Shown here piece after piece: positions 1 to 7,138 of a DNA stretch of 11,667 bases; the first letter of the stretch is position 1; each line of letters starts with the position of its first letter. Source of the DNA: JBAXHO01 sp037138855. Lineage in GTDB: Bacteria > Patescibacteriota > Dojkabacteria > B142 > OLB20. Made by a program: the position numbers and the translations under genes. The notes under the pieces were generated by a model. It worked only from the letters and a program-made list of their open reading frames with translations. It was not told where the DNA came from and did not search any database. The stretch is from positions 1 through 11,667 of the forward strand of contig JBAXHO010000053.1 of the NCBI GenBank assembly GCA_037138855.1. Direction: 5' to 3'.

Positions 1-54
1 ATGTATCATGTATCATGTATCATGTATCATGTATCATGTATCATGTATCATGTA
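1..54. repeat. Heptamer tandem array, unit ATGTATC (TATCATG phase)
   Basis: Seven perfect tandem copies of ATGTATC fill positions 1-49, followed by a partial unit ATGTA. The window starts inside the array, so its true length is unknown. The unit, read as TATCATG on the plus strand, belongs to the family of 7-bp intergenic repeats found throughout the window. The perfect copies point to recent expansion or active homogenisation. Confidence 0.97.
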
Positions 55-67
55 ATAAATTTTAATG

Positions 68-95
68 GATATAAGATAATAGCTAAAAGATAATA
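68..95. repeat. Degenerate heptamer tract, GATA-type
   Basis: Four units in exact 7-bp phase: GATATAA, GATAATA, GCTAAAA, GATAATA. The second and fourth are identical. This is the A-rich relative of the TATC heptamers, seen here as GATA on the plus strand. It sits between the perfect array at the window start and the palindromic element at 98-119. Confidence 0.7.
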
Positions 96-97
96 GT

Positions 98-119
98 AAC
101 AAAAAATTTTGTTCACTAC
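98..119. repeat. Palindromic interspersed element, copy 1
   Basis: A 7-bp inverted repeat (AACAAAA, 2-nt AA centre, TTTTGTT) is followed by CACTAC. The same 22 nt recur at 2318-2339 in the same orientation; only the two central bases differ (AA here, TT there). The symmetric inversion of the centre while the flanks are conserved marks this as a dispersed element and not a chance palindrome. Its function is unknown; it could be a protein-binding site or a REP/MITE-like remnant. Confidence 0.75.
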
Positions 120-123
120 ATAC

Positions 124-172
124 TACTTGATACTTGATACTTGATACTTGCTACTATCTTTAATCTTTAATT
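124..172. repeat. Composite heptamer array, TACTTGA changing to TTTAATC
   Basis: Three copies of TACTTGA are followed, without loss of 7-bp phase, by TACTTGC, TACTATC, TTTAATC and TTTAATT. The unit therefore changes sequence along the array while the period is kept. On the minus strand the first part reads TATCAAG. It ends five bases before the stop codon of the VTT membrane protein gene, so it forms that gene's immediate 3' flank. No GC-rich terminator hairpin replaces it. Confidence 0.9.
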
Positions 173-177
173 TTCCT

Positions 178-864
178 TCATCCCAAACTGTCCTCAATAA
201 TCTCCTCAGCTTTAATGGCATTAAATTTTTTCAAAAAATAAAATAAAAATGGTACTACCATAAACATAGAAAAATACCAAAAGATAAAAGTTTGTGTATC
301 AGTCAATTTCATAAAATTGATAGTGAATAAATATATTAAATTGATAAATGCATGACAAATTACTGTTATAAAAAGAAAACGTTTGAAAGAAAAAATAGAC
401 AAACCATAAGCATAAGAAATAAAATCATACATAAAAAATCCAAATAATCTTAAAGCAATCAAACTTTTTTGTCCTTCAAGATTGCTGAAACGATCTACCC
501 GGGTCATATTTTTTTGACCAACCATTTTTTTTACAATGCCTCGGCCCCATTTTCTAGCAATATAAAAATTGATGACGCTACTGGCAATACTGGCAAAATA
601 TCCAATAATAATTGTCAGTGACCAGCCAAAAATTGAGGCACTGGCAATATAAACCGGACTACCAGGAAGTGGTGCAAAAACTTCAGAAGCTGTAAGTCCT
701 AGTAAAACAAAAATAACTCCAAGAGTGGAAAAACGCTTAATCAGACTTTGAAAATTGTCAGACTTGAAAAATGGCTCTACATATATAAAATATAATAATA
801 CAATTACGAAAAAAAAAAGTATGAGAAATATTTGTTTCGAGTTTTTTATTAAAAAATTTTTCAT
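178..864 (-). CDS. TVP38/TMEM64 family (VTT/SNARE-associated domain) inner-membrane protein
   Basis: An integral membrane protein of 228 aa. Residues about 12-29 form a first membrane helix and four or five more hydrophobic segments follow. The central part fits the VTT (DedA/TVP38) domain: the re-entrant motif PLPGSP (about 65-70), then FGWSLTIIIGYFASIASS, the conserved FYIARKWGRG (about 100-109), and an RLFGFF...YAYGL stretch (about 139-155) followed by further helices. The family is implicated in phospholipid scrambling or lipid-linked transport; the substrate here cannot be told. A TTG lies directly before the ATG at 864 and would add one residue; I prefer the ATG. Upstream there is no Shine-Dalgarno motif. 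A 9-codon open frame (893-864) ends with a TGA that overlaps the start codon as TGATG, and a small palindrome (TTCAA-TAT-TTGAA, 871-883) lies within it. The 3' flank is a heptamer array. Confidence 0.85.
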   Translation of the reverse strand: MKNFLIKNSKQIFLILFFFVIVLLYFIYVEPFFKSDNFQSLIKRFSTLGVIFVLLGLTASEVFAPLPGSPVYIASASIFGWSLTIIIGYFASIASSVINFYIARKWGRGIVKKMVGQKNMTRVDRFSNLEGQKSLIALRLFGFFMYDFISYAYGLSIFSFKRFLFITVICHAFINLIYLFTINFMKLTDTQTFIFWYFSMFMVVPFLFYFLKKFNAIKAEEIIEDSLG

Positions 865-1014
865 CAATTATTCAATATTTGAATGCTCATCATAACAAGT
901 ATCCAAAGATATTTCAAAACTTCCTACAAACCAAAATTTAGCCGAATTAAGACCAAATATCATACTGAATCAATTAAATTTATTATTATGAATGCTTGAT
1001 GTTTTGAATTTGCT

Positions 1015-1623
1015 TTAAGACTGAAATTTTTTGGCAACTTCTTCCCAATTGATTATGTGCCACCAATCAGCTAAATAATTATCACGTCTATTCTGATGTT
1101 TCAAATAGTAAGCATGCTCCCAGACATCTACTGTCAGTATTGGCGTCACGTCTGATTTACTAATAGGGTTATCCTGAAACAATGACTTTTGAATGCTCAA
1201 CTTGGATGAAATATTATCTTTGACAAGCCAAGCCCAGCCACTTCCAAAAACTGCCATGGCTTCACTGGTAAATAACTCCTGAAATTTTTCAAGCGAACCA
1301 AAATCATTGATGATGGCAGTCTTTAAGTCAATATCAGATAATTGCTTACCGCCTGGAGTCATGATAGACCAGTAAAATGAATGATTAAGATAACCGCCAC
1401 CATGATTGATGACAGCTTGACGTTTTGCTTCAGGAATTTTATCTAAATTTTTCAAAATTTCTACCACACTATTACCAGCTATAGTTTCAATGCCTGTCAA
1501 AGCTTCATTGAACTTAGCAGTATATGTAGCATGATGTTTGGAATAATGAATTTCCATAGTTTTGGCATCAATATATGGCTCCAGAGCTGAGAAATCATAA
1601 GGTAAATCTGGTTGGGTGTACAT
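1015..1623 (-). CDS. sodA: Superoxide dismutase, Fe/Mn family, Mn-type signature
   Basis: Converts superoxide to hydrogen peroxide and oxygen, in the cytoplasm as far as the sequence shows (no signal peptide). At 202 aa it has the normal family length. The four metal ligands are present: His26 (in MEIHYSKHH), His81 (GGYLNHSFYW), Asp166 and His170 (DVWEHAYY). Gly77, four residues before His81, and Gln150 in FQDNPI occupy the positions that distinguish E. coli MnSOD (Gly77/Gln146) from FeSOD (Gln69 on the other side), so Mn or cambialistic use is more likely than strict Fe. The start is well placed at the usual MxxxPDLPYDF opening. Upstream there is no Shine-Dalgarno sequence. Three GATAAAA heptamers lie directly before the ATG and place a -10-like TATCTT seven bases from it on the coding strand. 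It neighbours an FMN reductase, suggesting a redox-related pair. The symbol is family-level; sodB naming is also possible. Confidence 0.96.
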   Translation of the reverse strand: MYTQPDLPYDFSALEPYIDAKTMEIHYSKHHATYTAKFNEALTGIETIAGNSVVEILKNLDKIPEAKRQAVINHGGGYLNHSFYWSIMTPGGKQLSDIDLKTAIINDFGSLEKFQELFTSEAMAVFGSGWAWLVKDNISSKLSIQKSLFQDNPISKSDVTPILTVDVWEHAYYLKHQNRRDNYLADWWHIINWEEVAKKFQS

Positions 1624-1625
1624 GG

Positions 1626-1646
1626 GATAAAAGATAAAAGATAAAA
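1626..1646. repeat. Heptamer array, three GATAAAA units
   Basis: Three perfect copies of GATAAAA sit two bases upstream of the sod start codon. On the coding (minus) strand the unit reads TTTTATC, another TATC-core heptamer (TATCTTT). This places TATCTT hexamers 7 bp apart, one of them seven bases before the ATG, where a -10 box for a leaderless transcript would be expected. Whether it works as a promoter is an inference. Confidence 0.9.
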
Positions 1647-1685
1647 TAATTAAATACTAACAGGTTAAAAAAGAAAAAAAATCAG

Positions 1686-1744
1686 TATCATGTATCAAGT
1701 ATCATGTATCAAGTAGTTTTCCGGTCACCGGATACCGGATACCG
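1686..1744. repeat. Two opposed heptamer arrays, one entering a CDS
   Basis: Positions 1686-1713 hold TATCATG and TATCAAG alternating twice, a 14-bp higher-order period. After a short spacer, 1721-1744 hold CCGGTCA, CCGGATA, CCGGATA and CCG. This second tract reads TATCCGG on the minus strand, so the two tracts carry the TATC core on opposite strands. The second tract overlaps the 3' end of the FMN reductase gene (CDS from 1725). Confidence 0.93.
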
Positions 1745-2279
1745 TTTTCATAAATTTCTCACAAAAAAAGTCAATTTGTTCTTTCAATTTCTCATCCTGA
1801 ATAGTTCCTTGATCATCAATTTTCATATAAACATCCGCAATCTCCAATTTCTCTTCATGAAAAATCAGCATTTGTAAAAATTCCAAGACTTTCAATAAAG
1901 CTTCTTGTGAATACTTGGTACCCCATCCTCCGGGAGATGCTCCAAAAATTGCAATTTGTTTTGCAAATAAAATAGAATTTGGTTGATCATATTTCCTTGA
2001 AGCCCAATCAATAGCATTTTTTAAAACACCGGTAAAGGAATGATTGTATTCTGGTGCAGCAATCAGCAAAGCATCAGCATTTGCAAACTTATTTTTAAAT
2101 TCAATTACAGCTGCTGGTAATTCCGGTTTCTCAAAATCTTCATTAAAAAGCGGTAACTTTTCCAATGTATAAATCTCAATTGCTAACTGATCCTGAAACT
2201 TTTGCTTAATATATCTTAAAATACTTGTATTATAAGATTTTTTTCGTAAACTGCCGGAAATTGCTAATATTTTTTTCAT
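1725..2279 (-). CDS. NADPH-dependent FMN reductase (flavodoxin-fold, NAD(P)H quinone/azo reductase type)
   Basis: A cytoplasmic flavoprotein of 184 aa, the usual family length. The N-terminus MKKILAISGSLRKKSYN carries the FMN-phosphate loop (GSLRxxSxN, residues 9-17). The second family motif, PEYNHSFTGVLKNAIDW (76-92), and the later GASPGGWGT loop are intact, so it should bind FMN and reduce flavin, quinones or similar acceptors with NAD(P)H. The physiological substrate is not deducible. It lies about 100 bp upstream of sod on the same strand, so a joint oxidative-stress role is plausible but unproven. Oddity: the last residues VSGIR and the TGA stop are encoded within a TATCCGG heptamer tract; the stop arises in the divergent unit TGACCGG. 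Upstream, TAAAAT lies seven bases before the ATG without a usable Shine-Dalgarno sequence (an AAGGA is about 17 nt away, too far). Confidence 0.93.
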   Translation of the reverse strand: MKKILAISGSLRKKSYNTSILRYIKQKFQDQLAIEIYTLEKLPLFNEDFEKPELPAAVIEFKNKFANADALLIAAPEYNHSFTGVLKNAIDWASRKYDQPNSILFAKQIAIFGASPGGWGTKYSQEALLKVLEFLQMLIFHEEKLEIADVYMKIDDQGTIQDEKLKEQIDFFCEKFMKTVSGIR

Positions 2280-2316
2280 ATTGAATATTTTATTTTCCTT
2301 TTTTATAAATTAATCA

Positions 2317-2339
2317 GAACAAAATTTTTTGTTCACTAC
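2317..2339. repeat. Palindromic interspersed element, copy 2
   Basis: Perfect 8-bp arms GAACAAAA and TTTTGTTC around a TT centre, followed by ACTAC. Bases 2318-2339 match 98-119 at all but the two central positions. It lies 38 bp upstream of the FMN reductase start. Arms this AT-rich make a weak hairpin, so a role as intrinsic terminator is unlikely. Confidence 0.75.
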
Positions 2340-2400
2340 GATTTAGTTTTTCCAAAATCATTGATCATATTCATAACGTTCCAGCAACTATCTCAGCACA

Positions 2401-3081
2401 CTAGAAAAGTTTGGGGTAGCCCAAATCCTGAGAAAGTTTATTGATCGCATCACGCTGCTGTTGCACCCCAGAGCCCCAGCTATTACAATTGGGACCACAA
2501 TAAATATGCTGCATGGAAACAGGATCAGTCATATAGCTTGGACCATATCCGCTAACCAATCTTTTAGTGATTAAATCAATTGCATCTTCAAATTTGTCAA
2601 AAAGAATTCGATTTGGAGGTGAACCACCATAACCCCAACAATTTTTTTCCTTGAGTGATGCAGCTAAGGTACATAATCTTGTTTCTACAAATCCAATTGC
2701 AGGTATTGTCGTACAATCGTGAGGAGCTTGATATTTATCACAGGCATCGACAAATACCTGACCATATCCGGATAATGGTGAATTATATTTTTCAAAATAG
2801 GCGTCTAAGACCACTGCCCGATAATCTTTGTTATTAACGGTAAGTGAAAGATTAAGCTGGTTTAGGGAATTATTTTCAGCTGTGCTTGGATTTTTAAAAT
2901 TATTAACAATAAACTCATTATGACTAAATTTTTGCACAGTAATATTAATTTTATTTTCAAAAGAATAAATAATCACAATTATTAAAGGACTGGCTAAAAC
3001 AAAAATGGATACTGGAACAAGGAAATTATTAAAAATTACTGTGAGAAATTTATGGATGAAAATATTGAAAAAATAATACAT
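2401..3081 (-). CDS. Membrane-anchored lysozyme-like / glucosaminidase-like protein
   Basis: A predicted extracytoplasmic peptidoglycan hydrolase of 226 aa. One hydrophobic signal-anchor spans about residues 20-40. The C-terminal domain (about 95-226) resembles the lysozyme-like fold common in CPR envelope proteins: SPLSGYGQVFVDAC, then PAIGFVETRLC with a candidate catalytic Glu133, then NCWGYGG, then the FEDAIDLITKRL helix preceding a tyrosine-rich loop. Six cysteines (114, 123, 137, 148, 195, 199) fit three disulfides, consistent with an oxidising exterior. The family link is by motif pattern; the exact glycosidase class (muramidase or glucosaminidase) is uncertain. The 5' flank (3082-3142) is AT-rich, with TATTAT 12 nt before the ATG and no Shine-Dalgarno sequence. 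It probably remodels the cell wall or acts on a host wall. Confidence 0.7.
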   Translation of the reverse strand: MYYFFNIFIHKFLTVIFNNFLVPVSIFVLASPLIIVIIYSFENKINITVQKFSHNEFIVNNFKNPSTAENNSLNQLNLSLTVNNKDYRAVVLDAYFEKYNSPLSGYGQVFVDACDKYQAPHDCTTIPAIGFVETRLCTLAASLKEKNCWGYGGSPPNRILFDKFEDAIDLITKRLVSGYGPSYMTDPVSMQHIYCGPNCNSWGSGVQQQRDAINKLSQDLGYPKLF

Positions 3082-3142
3082 AATAAATGAAAAATAATAT
3101 TCTAAATTAAAAGATAAATTTGAGTTTGCTACATATACTTAC

Positions 3143-4579
3143 TCAAATTTTCAACTTTTCTACTTGTAACTTTCCAGATAAATCTAAATCGCTGGCTCTT
3201 TGGATAGCACGATCTGCTTCAATATACTTTTGCTGATTGAGATAAATCACTGCCTGAAAATAGAAATTATCTGCAAATGAATTATCAATACTTTCAGCTT
3301 TTTTTAACCACTCAAGTGCTCGTGCTTTTTCATTATTTAAATATAAGGCATAACCATAATAAGTATATAATTTTACCTTTGCTTCTCGCGATAACTGATT
3401 GGTATCGACTAATAATGCTTCGGCACTGGCAATGGCCATAGTCTGATTGTTCAAGCTGGTATTTACTTCTACTACTGCCACCTGTAAATCCAAATCAGTA
3501 AACTCAGCTGGATTGAGATTTTTATAATAATCCAGAACTTTCGCAGCTTGGTCAAATTTGCGATAATCAATTAAAATATTTATCAATGCTTTGAGTTCAT
3601 TTACTCGCTCTAATGAAAAATAATCTAAAGAATCATCCAGCAAAGTTTGTGCCTTTTCCTGATTGCCATTAGCCAAGTATGCTTCCAGTAAATAGATTCT
3701 GGTTTCCAATAAATCCGGTTTTAAACTCAAAGCCTTTTCCAGTTCGCTCACTGCCTCAGAATTAAATCCGTGATCCATTAAAACAATCGCCTTATAAACA
3801 TGACCGATTTCATAATATTCATTGATGGTAATTAACTGTTGAATAAATGGAATTGCGGCAGTGGTTTCCTGATATTGTAATAAGAAATTTGCCATTTCAG
3901 CAATAGCAGCAAGACGATTCTCCGTCACCTGCATTTTAAACAATTCAGCCCGCATTTTTTCAACAATTTTTTGATAATCAGGATTGGAACGGCTTTCTAA
4001 TTCAGTCAGGAAAAAATTAGTTTTCTCAGAATTATCAGAATTTAATGCTATCGCCAATAAAAAAAGCCGTGGTGTATTGGTGGTCTTGGTGATACCAATG
4101 GTCATTGTTTGAGCATCACTTATCTTTCCAGCCAAAATCAATGCCTCAATTTTACCTAAGATTGCTCTTTCTTCGCCTGGACTAATAATTAAAATGGCTT
4201 CATAAACAGCTTGAGCATTGGGATAATCATTTTGTTTAAGATAAATTTCACCCTGAAGTAATAATAATTCTAAATTGTTTGGATTGGTCACAAGTCCCTC
4301 AGTGACATTTGTTAAAGCAGCAGAAAAATTTCGTCTCAATTGCAATACTTTACTACTTGCCTGATATGCCGGGATAAATGTCGAATCCAACCCAATGGCT
4401 GTTTGATAATTCACGAGTGCAGCACTATACTCCTGTTCATTAAATAATTGATCTCCTGCTGCCACCAGACTGGCTGCAGTTTCTGGTGTCTTTACTCCAC
4501 AGCCGGTTAAAACAATTACTGATACGAAAATCAAAATCAAACTTAAAAACCAAAGCGATTTATTAATAAACTTTTTCAT
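3143..4579 (-). CDS. TPR-repeat lipoprotein
   Basis: A 478-aa secreted lipoprotein when started at ATG 4579. An upstream in-frame ATG (4621) would add 14 residues before the signal peptide, and the internal start MKKFINKS gives a normal signal. The signal peptide ends in the lipobox LTGC (Cys27). The rest is alpha-helical tetratricopeptide repeats: clear units at AAGDQLFNEQEYSAALVNYQ, LLQGEIYLKQNDYPNAQAVY, SEAVSELEKALSLKPD, EKAQTLLDDSL, ALEWLKKAESIDNS and QKYIEADRAIQRA, about eight to ten repeats overall. TPRs bind proteins, so it is likely an envelope scaffold or assembly factor; the partner is unknown. It is divergent from lepA. TATCAT lies six bases before the chosen ATG, consistent with a leaderless start there and an argument for 4579 over 4621. 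Confidence 0.85.
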   Translation of the reverse strand: MKKFINKSLWFLSLILIFVSVIVLTGCGVKTPETAASLVAAGDQLFNEQEYSAALVNYQTAIGLDSTFIPAYQASSKVLQLRRNFSAALTNVTEGLVTNPNNLELLLLQGEIYLKQNDYPNAQAVYEAILIISPGEERAILGKIEALILAGKISDAQTMTIGITKTTNTPRLFLLAIALNSDNSEKTNFFLTELESRSNPDYQKIVEKMRAELFKMQVTENRLAAIAEMANFLLQYQETTAAIPFIQQLITINEYYEIGHVYKAIVLMDHGFNSEAVSELEKALSLKPDLLETRIYLLEAYLANGNQEKAQTLLDDSLDYFSLERVNELKALINILIDYRKFDQAAKVLDYYKNLNPAEFTDLDLQVAVVEVNTSLNNQTMAIASAEALLVDTNQLSREAKVKLYTYYGYALYLNNEKARALEWLKKAESIDNSFADNFYFQAVIYLNQQKYIEADRAIQRASDLDLSGKLQVEKLKI

Positions 4580-4658
4580 ATTAATATGATAACGGATTAA
4601 AGCAGAAAAAAGAAGTCCCACTAGCTAGCGACTAGCAATTTTGTGTATAATCTCATTT
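4580..4658. promoter_or_regulatory. Divergent promoter region, TPR lipoprotein and lepA
   Basis: This 79-bp gap separates divergent starts. On the plus strand a perfect TATAAT (4646-4651) lies seven bases before the lepA ATG; on the minus strand TATCAT (4591-4586) lies six bases before the TPR gene ATG. Neither has a Shine-Dalgarno sequence or a good -35 match. The spacing would put transcription starts at or next to the start codons. Between them, 4625-4638 hold two CTAG-containing heptamers (CTAGCGA, CTAGCAA) and the palindrome GCTAGC (4624-4629). Confidence 0.55.
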
Positions 4659-6554
4659 ATGCAAATCAATAACACAGATAAAATCCGGAATTTCGCAATT
4701 ATTGCCCATATTGATCATGGTAAGTCTACACTGGCTGACCGGCTGCTGGAAGTAACCCACACTGTTTCTGAACGTGAAAAAAGAACTAGAATCATGGATA
4801 CTCTAGAACTGGAACAGGAACGTGGGATCACCATTAAATTACAAACAGCCAGAATGAGATACATCTATTCTGGTAAAAATGAAAAATATTTTAGCGAAGA
4901 GCCCTATATTCTTAATCTAATTGACACACCAGGTCATGTGGATTTTTCTTTTGAAGTTTCCCGCTCTCTTGCTGCCAGTGACGGTGCTATCCTTTTGGTA
5001 GATGCTACGCAGGGGATACAGGCACAGACATTGACTACAGTATATAAAGCTTTTGAATATAATTTGGAAATTATTCCAGTAGTAAATAAAATTGATCTTC
5101 CCAATGCGGAAACAAATAAAATTATCACTGATTTAAAAGCTGTATTTGGCTTTTCCGCAGAAGAAATTTTTCAAACTTCCGGGAAAACAGGTGCCGGAGT
5201 GACAGATTTACTAAATGCGATTATTGAAAAAGTACCACCAGCCAGAAATGTCCAATCGGAAGTATTACGTGCCCTGGTTTATGATTCATTTTACGATGAA
5301 CACAAAGGTGTAGTAGCTCTTGTCAGAGTATTTGAAGGTGAAATCACTCAGCATACCAAACTTTATACCATCGGCAGCAAAGTCGATATTCATCCGATAG
5401 AAATTGGTTACCTCAATCCCAGCATGGTGAAATCAGATTCCATTGATATCGGTGAAGTAGGCTATGTCGCTACTGGTCTCAAAGAAATTCGTGCTATTCA
5501 TGTCGGAGATACCATTACCACATTTGATCAAAAAGAAAATAATATTCCGCCTTTACCAGGATATATGGCTCCCAAACCAATGGTTTATGCAAGTTTATAT
5601 CCAATTGACGCTGATGACTTTAAAGAATTTCAAGATGCTTTGGAAAAATTGGCGCTCAATGATGCTGCTCTCACATATAAAAGAGAAAGTTCTCAAGCTT
5701 TGGGTACTGGTTATCTTTGTGGATTTTTAGGGCTTTTGCATCTGGAAATCACTCAAGAAAGACTGGAAAGAGAATTTGATATTGATTTGATCACTACTTC
5801 GCCATCTGTTGAATATAAAATCGAACTAACAACAAAAGACTACAGTAAACTTCCCAATTTAAATATTGCCAACATTCGTGATGGATTTCTTTTTATTAAA
5901 TCTGCTGCAGAATATCCTGATAATACTTTGATCAAAGCAATTTACGAGCCTTGGGTCAAACTGGATATTCTCACTCCGGAAAAGTATATTGGTGGCATCA
6001 TGGAACTGGCACAGGAAATGCGTGGTATTTATAAAAGTCTGGAATATGTGTCTGATCAATATATTGCAGGGCAGAAGCATGTATTTATTCATTACGAGAT
6101 TCCTACCGCAGAAATTATCACGACATTTTTCGATCGCTTAAAATCGATTTCGCAAGGCTATGCCTCAATGGATTATAACTTTATCGAATACAGGAAATCT
6201 GATATATCCAAAGTGAATATTATCATCAATTATGAAGTAGTAGAAGCCTTATCATTTCTCACACATAAATCAAATGCCGAACATAAAGGTCGTACTGCTG
6301 CAACAAAACTCAAGGAATTGATCCCTAGGCAGCAATTTCAGGTCCCGATCCAGGCAGCGATCAACATGAAAGTAATAGCCCGAGAAACCATCACAGCTTA
6401 CCGTAAAGATGTCACAGCTAAGCTTTATGGTGGCGATGTAACTCGTAAAATCAAACTGCTTGAAAAACAGAAAAAAGGAAAAAAGAAAATGAAAATGATT
6501 GGCAGAGTAGAAATCCCCAAAGAAGTATTTCTTAAAGCATTAAGAACTGATTAA
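4659..6554 (+). CDS. lepA: Elongation factor 4 (LepA), ribosome back-translocating GTPase
   Basis: A translational GTPase that acts on stalled or mis-translocated ribosomes. At 631 aa it is slightly longer than the usual ~600. Motifs: P-loop AHIDHGKST (16-24), switch I RGITIK (55-60), DTPGH (89-93), NKID (143-146) and SGKTG (174-178). The EF-G-like domains follow, with GFLGLLHLEITQERLEREF and PRQQFQVPIQAAI intact. The LepA-specific C-terminal domain with YGGDVTRKIKLLEKQKKGKK is complete. Extra length comes from a short insertion before DTPGH (about 71-82) and a longer loop after PSVEYKIELT. I chose ATG 4659 because MQINNTDKIRNFAII is the standard LepA opening; an in-frame TTG at 4641 would lie upstream of the TATAAT box, so an RNA started from that box would lack it. 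It is the only plus-strand gene here and its TAA overlaps the stop of the convergent neighbour. Confidence 0.98.
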   Translation: MQINNTDKIRNFAIIAHIDHGKSTLADRLLEVTHTVSEREKRTRIMDTLELEQERGITIKLQTARMRYIYSGKNEKYFSEEPYILNLIDTPGHVDFSFEVSRSLAASDGAILLVDATQGIQAQTLTTVYKAFEYNLEIIPVVNKIDLPNAETNKIITDLKAVFGFSAEEIFQTSGKTGAGVTDLLNAIIEKVPPARNVQSEVLRALVYDSFYDEHKGVVALVRVFEGEITQHTKLYTIGSKVDIHPIEIGYLNPSMVKSDSIDIGEVGYVATGLKEIRAIHVGDTITTFDQKENNIPPLPGYMAPKPMVYASLYPIDADDFKEFQDALEKLALNDAALTYKRESSQALGTGYLCGFLGLLHLEITQERLEREFDIDLITTSPSVEYKIELTTKDYSKLPNLNIANIRDGFLFIKSAAEYPDNTLIKAIYEPWVKLDILTPEKYIGGIMELAQEMRGIYKSLEYVSDQYIAGQKHVFIHYEIPTAEIITTFFDRLKSISQGYASMDYNFIEYRKSDISKVNIIINYEVVEALSFLTHKSNAEHKGRTAATKLKELIPRQQFQVPIQAAINMKVIARETITAYRKDVTAKLYGGDVTRKIKLLEKQKKGKKKMKMIGRVEIPKEVFLKALRTD

Positions 6555-7138
6555 TCGATTTTAATGGCAGATATTTGAAAGGGATAGGCTGCTCCAGAGA
6601 AACTTTCAGCAATAATAAAAAGTTGTAAATCAGTAGCTTTACCTGCAGGAATAGTAATTTCAAGATTTTGAAATGTACTCTCCTGTGAAAAATCCACAAG
6701 AAAATATTCTTTTTGATTGATGATCACACCAATTTTCGTGTCTTGTGGCGTAACAGCGTTACTCTGAAAAGTTAATTGTAAATTGTGAGTAATTTTAGTG
6801 GGATTGGATACTGTCGCAAGAGAAGTGACAAATTTGCCTGGAAATACACTAGGTGCATTTATCTGCCAAACAGTCTTTTCATCTGTGATTGTGGTTTCAG
6901 AAATTTTTAAATAATTTCGATCTTCATTAACTAAATTTATTGCTAATTGATCCTGAAGACTTACTCCCAAAACATTTTTTTGGACTTTCTCGACATAAGA
7001 AGTAGGATTGAGACCAAGAGTAAAGATAAAAGTACCGGCAATGATCAATAAAAACAAGCCGGCAAGGAAGAATTCAGAAATGAAATCAAGAATTTTGGTA
7101 AGTTTAGGCTTGGGCATATGAATTGAAATCTTATCCAT
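6551..7138 (-). CDS. Hypothetical membrane-anchored extracytoplasmic protein
   Basis: I do not recognise this 195-aa protein. It has a short basic cytoplasmic N-terminus, one hydrophobic helix (about residues 23-43: EFFLAGLFLLIIAGTFIFTL) and an outside domain rich in alternating hydrophobic/polar strands (KFVTSLATVSNPTKITHNLQ, FQNLEITIPAG), suggesting a beta-sandwich. No catalytic motif or cysteine is visible. Its stop overlaps that of lepA in the palindrome TTAA, leaving no terminator between the convergent genes. A promoter-like pair lies just upstream: TTGACC (7167-7162), a 17-bp spacer and TATGCT (7144-7139), directly abutting the first ATG. If real, transcription starts inside the annotated start region and the true start is Met8 (ATG at 7117, giving 188 aa). 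Confidence 0.75.
   Translation of the reverse strand: MDKISIHMPKPKLTKILDFISEFFLAGLFLLIIAGTFIFTLGLNPTSYVEKVQKNVLGVSLQDQLAINLVNEDRNYLKISETTITDEKTVWQINAPSVFPGKFVTSLATVSNPTKITHNLQLTFQSNAVTPQDTKIGVIINQKEYFLVDFSQESTFQNLEITIPAGKATDLQLFIIAESFSGAAYPFQISAIKID

Noticed and set aside
1..172. CRISPR-like repeats
   Set aside because: Units are 7 bp and contiguous with no spacers, and no cas genes are present.
868..1014. tRNA or small RNA in the gap between sod and the VTT gene
   Set aside because: No cloverleaf, TpsiC-like motif or stable GC stem could be found; only AT-rich sequence with loosely repeated GAATGCT.
2317..2334. Palindrome as intrinsic terminator
   Set aside because: The stem is almost all A/T and no clear T-run follows; its repeated occurrence with a conserved tail fits a dispersed element better.
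2655..2837. Plus-strand 60-codon frame within the lysozyme-like gene
   Set aside because: Antisense to a recognisable domain and without protein-like features.
4934..5128. Minus-strand open frame of 64 codons inside lepA
   Set aside because: Lies wholly within lepA conserved GTPase sequence; no family resemblance.
5464..6092. Two further open frames (plus 5464-5730, minus 5859-6092) inside lepA
   Set aside because: Out-of-frame shadows of a conserved gene with unlikely composition.
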